Source: Bacteroides rodentium JCM 16496 (GTDB lineage Bacteria > Bacteroidota > Bacteroidia > Bacteroidales > Bacteroidaceae). Taken from it: a stretch of 32,820 nt of DNA. Of the stretch, positions 1 to 8,173 are shown one piece after another; positions within the stretch are counted from its first letter, which is position 1; each line of letters begins with the position of its first letter. The notes beneath the pieces were generated by a model. It saw only the letters and a program-made list of their open reading frames with translations, was not told where the DNA came from and did not search any database. The DNA is taken from contig NZ_BAKJ01000048.1 in the NCBI RefSeq assembly GCF_000614125.1, positions 1-32,820 on the forward strand, given 5' to 3'. The translations under genes were made by a program, and so were the position numbers.

Positions 1-6
1 TTTGAT

Positions 7-399
7 ATGGGTTTGCTGGAACGTCTCCGGTTTCTTACGATGAAAGCTGAACAAGCGGTAAAGCGTACGGAGGATATAAAGGAATTCCGTCAGTTCCTGG
101 TTTCTCCGGAAGCAATGGATTTATTTGATGCAACGACCTTGCGCATTCAAATGGTAGGTGAGATGCTTAAGCAGATAGATGATATGACGGGTGGAAGGAT
201 TCTCTGCCCTTGTTATCCCGAAATTCCTTGGCGTAGTGTATTCGACATGCGTAATTTCATTTCACATGAATATTGTATGGTAGACCCGGAGGAAATCTTT
301 AATGTGGTGAAAGAAGACCTTCCGTACTTGATTGAAGCGCTGCATCGTATTATTGCAGATTTTGAAGCGGGAATACATTCGGAGATTCCTCCAAGGTAA
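7..399 (+). CDS. HepT-like DUF86 protein (toxin of MntA/HepT-type pair), possibly 5' partial
   Basis: A 130-residue mostly helical protein. Residues 82-89 read RNFISHEY, which fits the R-x4-H-x-Y motif of the HepT/DUF86 HEPN family (known family knowledge: HepT is a HEPN-fold RNase-like toxin, silenced by a nucleotidyltransferase antitoxin, MntA). The antitoxin gene would be expected directly upstream, outside the window. The reading frame stays open to the window edge, so the true start could lie a few codons upstream of the ATG used here. The family assignment is good. That it acts as a toxin here is inference, because the partner cannot be seen. Confidence 0.8.
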   Translation: MGLLERLRFLTMKAEQAVKRTEDIKEFRQFLVSPEAMDLFDATTLRIQMVGEMLKQIDDMTGGRILCPCYPEIPWRSVFDMRNFISHEYCMVDPEEIFNVVKEDLPYLIEALHRIIADFEAGIHSEIPPR

Positions 400-418
400 T
401 ATACTTCTTTATTAAAAA

Positions 419-449
419 GAGCCTCCCCTTGCTCACGCAGGAAAGGCTC
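419..449. terminator. Bidirectional intrinsic terminator
   Basis: GAGCCT (419-424) pairs with AGGCTC (444-449). A T-rich tract follows on the plus strand (after the HepT-like gene), and the A-run at 414-418 gives a T-run on the minus strand, after the outer-membrane protein gene. It sits between two convergent genes, as a shared terminator should. Confidence 0.65.
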
Positions 450-510
450 CTTTCTTCTTCAATTTTGAAACAATTAAATTCTATCTGTTAAGCTTTAAGT
501 GTGTGTCTTA

Positions 511-1140
511 TCAGAACGCAATACCTACGCGCAGACCGAAATTGCTCAAACCGTCTACGCTGTACGTAAAGAGGTCACCTTTGTTCGTACCGTAGCTGTA
601 ATAGGCTGCGAAATGCAAGCCCGGTCCATAAGCCCAAGGATACACATTGAAACCAATTTCAGGAGATACATAGAAACCCCATGTGTCTTTGTTGGCTTCG
701 AATACGTTGAAAGTTGACTTCAACTGTGCATATTCAGCACCCAGTTTTACACCGGCATACGGCTGGAATGCACCTCCACGGTTCCATACATAGCGGGAGG
801 CCAGACCGAAAGGCAACTGGAATGCAGTGTGCTGCTGGTCGGTATTCAGACTGCCGCCTTCGCCTACGGGAAGTGTCTGGCGACCGAAATACTCATGGTT
901 GCTATGGTAGTTCAAGAAAGCTCCCAATGCAAAATTATCTGTCAGGAAGTAACCACCTTCAAAATTCATACCCCAGCCGCTTGATTTGTCGGCGAAGTTG
1001 TTGCTGAGAGGAAAGTTATACTGCCAGTCGATATTGGCATAACCGTTATCGGTCATCTGTGCCTTCGTCGGTAGGGCGAAGACGAGAGCAAGAGCGGCAA
1101 CCGCAAATACTCTCAAGGAAAGATATTTTATTGTTTTCAT
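511..1140 (-). CDS. Outer-membrane beta-barrel protein (porin-like, OMP_b-brl type)
   Basis: 209 residues with an N-terminal signal peptide ending near ALPTKAQ (about residue 28). The rest is made of alternating hydrophobic/aromatic strands rich in Gly, Tyr and Phe (such as GMNFEGGYFLTDNFALGAFL and LHFAAYYSYG), and the chain ends in Phe (LRVGIAF). This is the classic signature of a small 8-strand outer-membrane barrel. No specific substrate or function can be read from it. It is transcribed leftwards toward the terminator at 419-449, downstream of the DUF4136 lipoprotein gene. Family-level confidence is high; the function is unknown. Confidence 0.8.
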   Translation of the reverse strand: MKTIKYLSLRVFAVAALALVFALPTKAQMTDNGYANIDWQYNFPLSNNFADKSSGWGMNFEGGYFLTDNFALGAFLNYHSNHEYFGRQTLPVGEGGSLNTDQQHTAFQLPFGLASRYVWNRGGAFQPYAGVKLGAEYAQLKSTFNVFEANKDTWGFYVSPEIGFNVYPWAYGPGLHFAAYYSYGTNKGDLFTYSVDGLSNFGLRVGIAF

Positions 1141-1263
1141 ACTTTGTTCTTGTTTTTTGGTTCAATGGCAACTTCCCAGTCCGGAAAGGATGCTGCCGTA
1201 TTATTCTTGTTACCTTACTATTGGGTAACCCGTCATTTGTCACTTATAGCTCGTAGCTTGTCA

Positions 1264-1901
1264 CTACTTGTTAGTCAGGTAAGTTGATTGAGTGAAAGCT
1301 TGGTTCACACCTTGCACGGCAAGTTTGGTGTTGACAGAAGTAGAACCACTCAGCAAGCCGCTCATATAGCTGGTCCACAGGACAGGCAGTTTTTCGCTCT
1401 GCCTTGCGGCGCATCCAGATTCAACAATTCGCTGATAAAGGAACCGGTGCTGTAGGAATAGTTCACGGCATAGGGATAATACCATCCGCCCCAGTTGCCC
1501 CAGTAAGGAGCATCCCAGTAGCCTGGATAGTTCCACCACCATTCGGGACGTCCGTAGTCGGTGAAGTAATAGGTACTTCTGACATAGCTTACCTGCAAGC
1601 CAAGGTCGGCTTCATCCCGGTCATCCACACGGGTGTAGCCGCGGCTGTTCATGTTAGTAACGTAAGCACTGAGAATTTCCTGGGCATTCTCATCTTTCCA
1701 GTATTCGGCGTTTTCCTTATCACCGATAACCAGAATGCTGTCCGGCAAGTAATAAGTTCCGAAGGTTTTGAAATCCGCCTTCTTGTCATAGTTGGTATAA
1801 ACCAGATAATTATTGTCCAGCTTATCCATGTCAGGGTCTTTTTCGCAAGATGCAAGCGTCACTGCAAAGACCGCTAATAATAGGGGAATAAATTTCTTCA
1901 T
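1264..1901 (-). CDS. DUF4136-type lipoprotein, frameshifted
   Basis: The N-terminal frame (start 1901) encodes a lipoprotein signal peptide with the acylated Cys at residue 19 (TLASCEKD), then a DUF4136-like body with a Trp/Tyr-rich stretch (PEWWWNYPGYW). At about position 1400 the frame breaks. The plausible C-terminal part (SEKLPVLWTSYMSGLLSG, ending LTNK at 1264) is in another minus-strand frame. Restoring one base between GGC and AGAGC near 1400 gives a continuous protein of about 212 residues. Left unrepaired, the first frame ends early at 1362. The C-terminal segment is typical of the family, so this is one gene with a single-base loss, either a real mutation or a sequence error. DUF4136 proteins are envelope lipoproteins of unknown role. 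Confidence 0.75.
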
Positions 1902-2050
1902 ACTTTTATAATTGTTTAGGTTTAATATAAATTCCTGCCCTATGGTACCTTAGGCTTTTGTGAGAAAAAACAATATAGGATATAAAAGGTTCACGTAGAG
2001 GTATGTTAAAAGTGATAAGAGGAGGTGCCAAAAACACATGAACGCTTTTC

Positions 2051-2078
2051 TTCGCAAATCATTTCTGTTCTACTATAA
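2051..2078. repeat. 28-bp dispersed repeat, copy 1
   Basis: The 28 bases from TTCGCAAATC to ACTATAA are the exact reverse complement of 5288-5315, and match 5387-5414 in 26 of 28 positions. It lies directly before the inverted repeat at 2086-2152, in the 285-bp gap between the GH97 gene and the DUF4136 gene. The same pairing of this 28-mer with a CGCGGAT-type arm occurs in the element at 5247-5444. Confidence 0.85.
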
Positions 2079-2085
2079 TATAGAA

Positions 2086-2152
2086 GGCGCGGATTACGCG
2101 GAATAACGCGGATTCAGTAAAATAAATCCGTGAAATCCGCGTAATCCGCGCC
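2086..2152. repeat. Inverted repeat of the CGCGGATTACGCGG type
   Basis: A perfect 17-bp inverted repeat: 2086-2102 (GGCGCGGATTACGCGGA) and 2136-2152. A weaker inner pair (CGCGGATT at 2107-2114 with AATCCGTG at 2125-2132) extends the hairpin. It lies just after the stop of the GH97 gene, so its transcript could form a stable 3' hairpin, but no clear T-run follows. Such GATTACGCGG repeats are common between genes in Bacteroides. Confidence 0.8.
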
Positions 2153-2186
2153 TAAAAGAAAGTGCTAAGAAGGCTTTGGGACACCC

Positions 2187-4205
2187 TCATCGTCTTTTCC
2201 ATATCCGTGCTGTCCATCCTCCTCCGGGTGCCATGTGTATGTTCAGCTTGTCCCCCGAGGTCACGGTGCGTACTTCTTTCTTGTAGTCGGTTGCTTCCCG
2301 GTCGGCATTGATGCCGTCGGAAAAGATTTCGGCTTCGTAACTTCCTTCTCCAAGGAAGGAGAGGTCGATGGTACAGTCGCGTGGTGTCCAGTCGGTCATG
2401 GAGGCGATGTACCAGACGTCTCCCTTGCGGCGTGCCAGTGTAAGGTATTCGCCTACTTCACCGTCCAGTGCCACGGTCTCGTCGAAAACGGTAGGCACTT
2501 TGGCAATGAAGTCCGTGCATTCCTGCTCCTTCCTGTATTTGCTGGGGCTGTCGGCAAGCATTTGCAGCGGGGCTTCGAAGAGGGTGTACATCGCCATCTG
2601 GTGGACGCGCGTACCCTGGCTCATCGGATGGTCGTTGACGGCACGGAAGGTTTCGCGGGTTGCGTTCATCGTGGCTCCCGGTGTGTAGTCCATCGGACCG
2701 ACAAGCATACGCAGGTAGGGAGCAGTCACGTCATAGCGTGGGAAGTTGTGGAGCGGGCTACCGTTCACTATCGGTTCCCATTTGGCGTTCTCCAGTCCCT
2801 TTACACCTTCAAAGTTCAGGACGTTGGGATAGGTGCGCTGTATACCGTATGGCTTGAGTCCATGCAGGTCCAATACCAGGCGGTGCTCGGCGGCGCAGGC
2901 TACAATGCGTTCTACGGACTGTACCAGTGGCTGGTCGTCACGGTCGAAGAAGTCTATCTTGAAGCCCTTGATACCCATTTGTGCATAGTGACTGAATGCG
3001 GCTTCCGTATCTTTGGCAGCGTTTCGCCAGCTTGCCCAAAGAATGATGCCGACACCCTTCCGGTTGCCATAGGCGACGAGTTCCTTTAAGTCGATATCCG
3101 GATTCAGGTCTTTCAATAAAGATTCGTTTCCGCTCCAGCCGTCATCGATGATGATATATTCCAGGTTGTTGTCGGCGGCAAAGTCGATGAATGCCTTATA
3201 AGTCGGGGTGTTCATGCCGGCTTTGAAGTCCACGCCGGTCAGGTTGCAAGTGTTCCACCAGTCCCAAGCCACTTTGCCGGGTTTAATCCAGGAAATGTCT
3301 TTGATGCGGCAGGCGGGGGCAAGGCGCTGTGCCATGTCATTGTCGGCAAGCTGCGTGTCCTTTTCGGTGACGAGCACCACACGCCAGGGGAGCTCCTGCT
3401 TGGCACAACGGGCGATGTAGTCTGCACGCTTGGTCGGTATCAGGTTCAGCCGGTTGTGTCCGCCGATTATTTCTTCCAGCGGATAGGGGGCAAATGCTGC
3501 CTGCACTCCTTGGCGTGTCCGGGGATTTACAGTGAGGAACATGCCGGGATAGTTTTCCAATCCGGCTTCCATGATAACGGCTTTCTTTCCTCCGTCCAGG
3601 CAAACCATCAGTGGGGTGATGGAGAGCGAGTCGGTGTACATTTGGGACAACGGGGCTTCGTCGTAGTAAGACTCGAAGGAGAAGCAATAGCGCTCACCGT
3701 TGCGGTTGTCGTTTATGTAAGGTACAAATGCTTGGTAATCCTTGTCGAAATTGAAGTCCGCAGTTTCGTTGAGGACGATAAACGGCTTGTTCTGTTCGGA
3801 AATGAAGCGGTAGGCAGCACCGTCATCGTATGCGCGGAACTGTACGCTGTAGCCTCCGCGGCATTTCAGTGTCAGCTGGTTGTAGACATCCTCCACACTT
3901 GCCTTTTTGTAGAGGGGAGTGGGGAAGGAGGACTCCACGGACTTGCGCTCCGCGCGGATTACTTTTACATTCTTGCCGAAAGTTATTTCTTTCTTGGCTG
4001 ATTTTTCATCTCTGCCTTGCAGGGCTATGGCAGAGGGTTGCAGCACTGTGGTTCCGTCGTGTGCAATCTGCCAGGTGAGGGCTTCTCCGGCATCTACCGT
4101 AACGGATAGTTTTCCGTTGGGTGATGCGAGTTGATATTGCTGTGCACGGACTGTGCCCAAGCAAAGGAATAACAAACAAAAGGTTTGAATAAGGAGGCTT
4201 TTCAT
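2187..4205 (-). CDS. GH97 glycoside hydrolase, probable retaining alpha-galactosidase
   Basis: 672 residues, the usual GH97 length, with a cleavable signal peptide (ending near TVRAQQ), so periplasmic. The N-terminal beta-sandwich begins LASPNGKLSVTV; the TIM barrel follows from about residue 300 (KVAWDWWN, IIIDDGWSG). GFKIDFFDRDDQ places an Asp at residue 418 where retaining GH97 alpha-galactosidases have their nucleophile, and Glu 466/472 (NFEGVKGLE) lies where the acid/base is expected. SusB-type inverting GH97 alpha-glucosidases use Glu residues instead, so alpha-galactosidase is preferred. The start is 6 bp after the aldo/keto reductase stop, so the two are co-transcribed. In this locus it would remove alpha-Gal side chains from galacto(gluco)mannan oligosaccharides (inference). 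Confidence 0.88.
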   Translation of the reverse strand: MKSLLIQTFCLLFLCLGTVRAQQYQLASPNGKLSVTVDAGEALTWQIAHDGTTVLQPSAIALQGRDEKSAKKEITFGKNVKVIRAERKSVESSFPTPLYKKASVEDVYNQLTLKCRGGYSVQFRAYDDGAAYRFISEQNKPFIVLNETADFNFDKDYQAFVPYINDNRNGERYCFSFESYYDEAPLSQMYTDSLSITPLMVCLDGGKKAVIMEAGLENYPGMFLTVNPRTRQGVQAAFAPYPLEEIIGGHNRLNLIPTKRADYIARCAKQELPWRVVLVTEKDTQLADNDMAQRLAPACRIKDISWIKPGKVAWDWWNTCNLTGVDFKAGMNTPTYKAFIDFAADNNLEYIIIDDGWSGNESLLKDLNPDIDLKELVAYGNRKGVGIILWASWRNAAKDTEAAFSHYAQMGIKGFKIDFFDRDDQPLVQSVERIVACAAEHRLVLDLHGLKPYGIQRTYPNVLNFEGVKGLENAKWEPIVNGSPLHNFPRYDVTAPYLRMLVGPMDYTPGATMNATRETFRAVNDHPMSQGTRVHQMAMYTLFEAPLQMLADSPSKYRKEQECTDFIAKVPTVFDETVALDGEVGEYLTLARRKGDVWYIASMTDWTPRDCTIDLSFLGEGSYEAEIFSDGINADREATDYKKEVRTVTSGDKLNIHMAPGGGWTARIWKRR

Positions 4206-4211
4206 GTTGGT

Positions 4212-5216
4212 TTATTTTTGAATGATTTTCTTAATCTTCTCCAGTTCCTCGGCAGAGAAGTCTGTATTTTCAGTCGCTTTCAGGTTGTCTGACAGTTGGG
4301 CAACGGAGCTTGCTCCGATGATGACGCTTGTCACCAGGTCGTCCTTCAACAACCAGGCAAGTGACATCTCGGCAAGGGTTTGCCCGCGCGTGCCAGCCAC
4401 TTCATCGAGGGCCTTGATTTTCCGCAGCGTCTCGTCGGTCAGTGCCTCTTTCTTCAGGAAAGCTCCCTTTGCCATGCGCGAATCTTCGGGAATACCGTTC
4501 AGGTAGCGGTTGGTCAGCAGGCCCTGCGCCAGCGGGGAGAAGGCGATGAAGCCGGTCCCGTTCCCTTTGGCTTGCTGCAGGATACCTTCTTCTTCCGGTT
4601 CGCGGTTGAAGAGATTGTATCTGCCTTGATAGAGCAGGCAGTGCACATCCCGTTCTTCCAGGTATTTATAGGCAAACTCGGCTGCCTCTTTGGGATATTT
4701 GGAGATTCCTACATAGAGTGCTTTGCCTTGCCGTACGATATCCACCAGTGCCTGCAGGGTCTCTTCAAGCGGAGTATCCGGGTCGTAGCGGTGGGAGTAG
4801 AAGATGTCCACATACTCCAGGTTCATCCGTTTCAGACTTTGGTTGAGGCTGCCCATCAGGTACTTGCGTGAACCCCACTCTCCGTAGGGGCCGGGCCACA
4901 TGTCGTGTCCGGCCTTGGTGGAGATGAATAGTTCGTCCCGATAGGGCATGAAGGATTTCTTCATAATCATTCCGAAAGTCTCTTCGGCGGAACCGTAGGA
5001 AGGACCGTAATTGTTGGCGAGGTCGAAATGCGTGATTCCACGGTCGAAGGCATAGTGCGCCATGGCCTGGGAATTGGCAAATGTGTTCACGTCGCCGAAG
5101 TTGTGCCACAATCCGAGCGATATTTCAGGCAGCAAGATGCCGCTTTGCCCGCAACGGCGGAATTTCATGCCGTTGTTGTAGCGCTCGGGCGAGGGGGAAT
5201 AAATAGGGTTTATCAT
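4212..5216 (-). CDS. Aldo/keto reductase, YghZ/AKR14-like
   Basis: 334 residues from the ATG at 5216. The frame is open further upstream to 5393, but that stretch runs through a repeat element and encodes low-complexity Ser/Ala/Lys, so the shorter start (MINPIYSPSPERY) is chosen. MKFRRCGQSGILLPEISLGL with LWHNFGD is typical of the E. coli YghZ (L-glyceraldehyde 3-phosphate reductase) group. The catalytic tetrad is visible as the Asp and Tyr of DLANNYGP, Lys of STKAGH and His of FYSHRYD. It is a soluble cytoplasmic NADPH-dependent oxidoreductase. Its stop is 6 bp before the GH97 start. Its substrate in this locus is unknown; a role in sugar aldehyde reduction is only a guess. Confidence 0.88.
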   Translation of the reverse strand: MINPIYSPSPERYNNGMKFRRCGQSGILLPEISLGLWHNFGDVNTFANSQAMAHYAFDRGITHFDLANNYGPSYGSAEETFGMIMKKSFMPYRDELFISTKAGHDMWPGPYGEWGSRKYLMGSLNQSLKRMNLEYVDIFYSHRYDPDTPLEETLQALVDIVRQGKALYVGISKYPKEAAEFAYKYLEERDVHCLLYQGRYNLFNREPEEEGILQQAKGNGTGFIAFSPLAQGLLTNRYLNGIPEDSRMAKGAFLKKEALTDETLRKIKALDEVAGTRGQTLAEMSLAWLLKDDLVTSVIIGASSVAQLSDNLKATENTDFSAEELEKIKKIIQK

Positions 5217-5246
5217 GGTAATTTTATTTTGATTATGTACACTTTG

Positions 5247-5444
5247 TTTTTTAGACGCGGATGACGCAGATGACGCGGATTTTTTAATTATAGTAGAACA
5301 GAAATGATTTGCGAAAAAAACGGAGTAACTTAATTCTCCTCCTCGGAGGAGGGGAATTAAGTTACTCTCTATTTCACCTCTTTTTCTTCGCAAATCATTT
5401 CTGTTTGACTATAACTGATGAAAATATAATCCGTGTCTAAAAAA
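5247..5444. repeat. 198-bp nested inverted-repeat element
   Basis: Three nested pairs of arms share one centre. Outer: TTTTTTAGACGCGGAT (5247-5262) with ATCCGTGTCTAAAAAA (5429-5444), one mismatch. Middle: the 28-mer 5288-5315 with 5387-5414, 26 of 28. Inner: GAGTAACTTAATTC (5323-5336) with 5354-5367, perfect, topped by TCCTCC/GGAGGA (5337-5342/5345-5350). It fills the 243-bp gap between the GH94 stop and the aldo/keto reductase start. It encodes nothing visible and resembles a fold-back or MITE-like element; it could also act as a transcript-processing or attenuation hairpin within the operon. Confidence 0.85.
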
Positions 5445-5459
5445 TAATATGATGGATTA

Positions 5460-7952
5460 TCATCCCATTGTTACTTCTACTGTATGCGTGCCCGGCAGAT
5501 GCTTCACTACATTGCCTTCTACCGGCTTGCCGTCTACCGTGACGGACTTGATGCCTTTGCACACGCCATCGGGATTCTTCACGGTAATATGATATTCCGC
5601 CCCGCGGAACTTGCGCTTCACGCTGAAGCCTTTCCAGTCTGACGGGATACAAGGATTGATTTCCAGACCTTCATACGAAGGCTTGATGCCGAGTATAAAT
5701 TGCGTGATGGCATACCACATCCAGGCAGCCGTTCCTGTCAGCCAGCTGTTCTTGCCTTCGCCGGGGCGGGCGGCGTCCTTACCGGCCACCATCTGGCAGC
5801 ATACGTAAGGTTCTACTTTATGCAGGGCACTGTGCTCTTCGGTGTACGACGGACATATCTTGCGGAAATACTCCCAGGAGCGGTCGCCCCGTCCCAGTAC
5901 GGTTTCTCCGATGATGACCCACGGGTTGTTGTGGCAGAAGATACCCGCATTCTCCTTGTAGCCGGCGGGATAGGTGGAGATTTCTCCATACTCCACAACG
6001 TAGCGGGTGAAGGGCGGATTGTTGAGTACAATACCGTGCTCGCAGTCTAGACGTTCCTTTACGGCGTCCAGTGCTTTCTCTACCATGCCTTCTTTCAGTC
6101 CGATGCCTGCCATGGTGCACCAGCCTTGCGATTCGATGAAGATTTGTCCTTCTTCGTTCTCTTTGGAACCTACCTTGTGGCCGAAGTAATCGTAGGCACG
6201 CAGGTACCAGTCTCCGTCCCAGCCATGTTTCTTTACGGCTTCCACCATGTTGTCTATGTAGGTTTGCGCTCTGTTCGCTTCGTCGTCTTTGCCCAAGCGG
6301 CGGCACAGTTCCACATAGTCGCGTCCGCACACAACGAACAAGCCGGCAATCATCAGTGATTCTGCCTGGCTGCCTTCCGTCTGGTTTTCCGTGGTCTGGA
6401 AGGATTCGTTCGGGTCCCAGGAGAAGCAGTTCAGGTTCAGGCAGTCGTTCCAGTCGGCACGGCCGATAAGGGGCAGCATGTGGGGGCCGAGGTTCTCGAT
6501 GACGTGGTTGAAGGAGACGCGCAGGTGTTCGAACAGAGACACTTCCGAACCTTCCTTGTTGTCGAAGGGGACGGGCTCATCCAGGATACTGAAGTCTCCC
6601 GATTCCTTGATGTATGCCACCGTACCGAAGATAAGCCACATGGGGTCGTCGTTGAAGCCGCCGCCGATGTCGTTGTTGCCGCGTTTGGTCAGCGGCTGGT
6701 ATTGGTGGTAGCATCCACCGTCGGAGAATTGGGTAGAGGCTATGTCGATGATTCTCTCGCGGGCTCGTTCCGGTATCTGATGCACGAAGCCCACGAGGTC
6801 CTGGTTGGAGTCGCGGAAACCCATTCCACGACCGATGCCGCTCTCGAAGAAAGAGGCGGAACGGGACATGTTGAAGGTAATCATACACTGATACTGGTTC
6901 CAGATGTTCACCATGCGGTCCAGCTTTTCTTCACCGGTCTTCACGACGTAGATGTCCAGCAGGCGGTCCCAGTAGGCTTTCAGTTCGGCAAAGGCGGCAT
7001 CTACCTTGGCGGTAGTGTCGAAGGCCGAAATCATCGCCTTAGCCTTTACCTTATTTATAATAGGTGAAGAAGGCACACTCTGCCTGAATTCTTCATTCTT
7101 CATTCTTAATTCTTCATTCTCCTCAAACTTCTCCTCCTGCTTGTTTTCCACATAGCCCAGTAGGAAGATGAAGTCGCGGCTTTCGCCGGGTTGCAGTTCT
7201 ACTTCCAGATAGTGCGAGGCGATGGGACTCCAGCCGTGGGCAATGCTGTTGCCCGGCTTTCCTTCGACTACTCGTTCCGGGTCGGCAAACTCGTTGTAGA
7301 GTCCCACGAATGTTTCGCGGTCGGTATCGAAACCGTCTACGGGTGTATTGACACTGTAGAAGGCGTAGTGGTTGCGGCGTTCCTTGTATTCCGTCTTGTG
7401 GTAGATGACGGAGCCGTCCACTTCCACCTCTCCCGTGGAGAAGTTACGCTGGAAGTTCTCCATGTCCGTAGCGGCATTCCACAAGCACCATTCGGCAAAG
7501 GAGAACAGTTTGAGTTTTCTCGCTTTGGCAGAAGTGTTCCGCAGGGTCAGCTTCTGCACCTCTCCCCAGGTCTTCAGTGGGACGAAGAAGAGCAGGCTGG
7601 CTTCGATGCCGTCTTTGGCTCCGGTGATGCGGGTGTAGCTCATGCCGTGGCGGCATTCGTAGCTGTCGAGTGCGGTCTTGCAGGGCTTCCAGGTGGGCGA
7701 CCATACGTTGCCGCCTTCGTTGATGTAGAAGTAGCGTCCCCCGTTGTCCATCGGTACGCTGTTGTAGCGGTAGCGGGTGATGCGGCGGAACTTGGCGTCC
7801 TTGTAGAAGGAATAGCCTCCGGCGGTATTGGAGATGAGCGAGAAGAAATCTTCATTGCCCAGGTAGTTAATCCATGGCCAGGGTGTCTTGGGGTCGGTAA
7901 TGACGTATTCGCGGTTGTCGTCATCGAAATATCCGAATCTTTTGTCTTGCAT
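5460..7952 (-). CDS. GH94 cellobiose phosphorylase-type enzyme
   Basis: 830 residues from the ATG at 7952 (MQDKRFGYFDDDNREYVITD). The open frame continues to 8192 but that part is not protein-like and crosses the promoter. There is no signal peptide, so it is cytoplasmic. The N-terminal beta-sandwich contains WSPTWKPCKTALDSYECRHG. The (alpha/alpha)6 domain has GIGRGMGFRDSNQDL, the glucose-binding region of cellobiose phosphorylases, and ADWNDCLN with the general acid Asp at residue 503. Reaction (family): cellobiose plus phosphate to glucose 1-phosphate plus glucose. It suggests that Glc-containing disaccharides from glucomannan or beta-glucan reach the cytosol. A non-conserved stretch at residues 277-300 (EENEELRMKNEEFRQ) comes from a simple DNA repeat. 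Cellodextrin or another beta-glucoside phosphorylase activity is possible. Confidence 0.9.
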   Translation of the reverse strand: MQDKRFGYFDDDNREYVITDPKTPWPWINYLGNEDFFSLISNTAGGYSFYKDAKFRRITRYRYNSVPMDNGGRYFYINEGGNVWSPTWKPCKTALDSYECRHGMSYTRITGAKDGIEASLLFFVPLKTWGEVQKLTLRNTSAKARKLKLFSFAEWCLWNAATDMENFQRNFSTGEVEVDGSVIYHKTEYKERRNHYAFYSVNTPVDGFDTDRETFVGLYNEFADPERVVEGKPGNSIAHGWSPIASHYLEVELQPGESRDFIFLLGYVENKQEEKFEENEELRMKNEEFRQSVPSSPIINKVKAKAMISAFDTTAKVDAAFAELKAYWDRLLDIYVVKTGEEKLDRMVNIWNQYQCMITFNMSRSASFFESGIGRGMGFRDSNQDLVGFVHQIPERARERIIDIASTQFSDGGCYHQYQPLTKRGNNDIGGGFNDDPMWLIFGTVAYIKESGDFSILDEPVPFDNKEGSEVSLFEHLRVSFNHVIENLGPHMLPLIGRADWNDCLNLNCFSWDPNESFQTTENQTEGSQAESLMIAGLFVVCGRDYVELCRRLGKDDEANRAQTYIDNMVEAVKKHGWDGDWYLRAYDYFGHKVGSKENEEGQIFIESQGWCTMAGIGLKEGMVEKALDAVKERLDCEHGIVLNNPPFTRYVVEYGEISTYPAGYKENAGIFCHNNPWVIIGETVLGRGDRSWEYFRKICPSYTEEHSALHKVEPYVCCQMVAGKDAARPGEGKNSWLTGTAAWMWYAITQFILGIKPSYEGLEINPCIPSDWKGFSVKRKFRGAEYHITVKNPDGVCKGIKSVTVDGKPVEGNVVKHLPGTHTVEVTMG
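7086..7120. repeat. ATTCTTCATTCTTAATTCTT-type simple repeat inside the GH94 gene
   Basis: Degenerate units of ATTCTT/CATTCTT repeat across this span. Read on the coding strand they give the Glu/Asn/Lys-rich NEELRMKNEEF. The same kind of word is frequent between genes in Bacteroidetes. Here it is in frame and sits in a loop just before the linker to the catalytic domain. Confidence 0.6.
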
Positions 7953-8104
7953 ATTGTTTCTTGTTTTTAGTTTGATACATTCTTCGGTAGTTGTGCCGTC
8001 CGGTTGCTTCCTTGGAGCACGCTTCAAATTTAAAAACTTTTCTCCTATCACCCTTGTTTGCCCGGCGTGTTTTTTCCCTTCGGAAACATGAAGTACCGGA
8101 AAAA

Positions 8105-8118
8105 GATACAAAAGTATC
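8105..8118. promoter_or_regulatory. GATAC dyad overlapping the GH94 -7 box
   Basis: GATAC (8105-8109) and GTATC (8114-8118) form an inverted repeat around AAAA. On the minus strand the same stretch holds TACTTTTG (8116-8109), a TAnnTTTG -7 box for the GH94 gene, implying a 5' leader of about 150 bases. The half-site AAAGTATCA recurs before other genes of the locus, so this is a candidate operator for the AraC-type regulator (inference). Confidence 0.5.
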
Positions 8119-8140
8119 ACTGTACGAGTCTTTTCTGTTC

Positions 8141-8148
8141 TATCTTTG
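8141..8148 (+). promoter_or_regulatory. -7 box of the GH2 gene promoter
   Basis: TATCTTTG fits the Bacteroides -7 consensus TAnnTTTG and lies 26 bp before the GH2 ATG. No clean TTTG -33 box is seen at the usual distance. It makes the 7953-8173 gap a divergent promoter for the two arms of the locus. Confidence 0.6.
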
Positions 8149-8173
8149 TAAACACATTTTATGATTAACCGAT

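Noticed and set aside
1209..1229. GTTACC/GGTAAC hairpin between the DUF4136 and outer-membrane protein genes
   Set aside because: Only a 6-bp stem and no T-run on the relevant strand, so not called as a terminator.
2235..3089. 284-codon plus-strand frame opposite GH97
   Set aside because: Lies entirely within the conserved GH97 coding region and shows no family motifs; a shadow of GC-rich codon usage.
5217..5393. N-terminal extension of the aldo/keto reductase frame
   Set aside because: It translates the repeat element (Ser/Ala/Lys-rich), unlike any YghZ-like N-terminus; the start at 5216 gives the normal protein.
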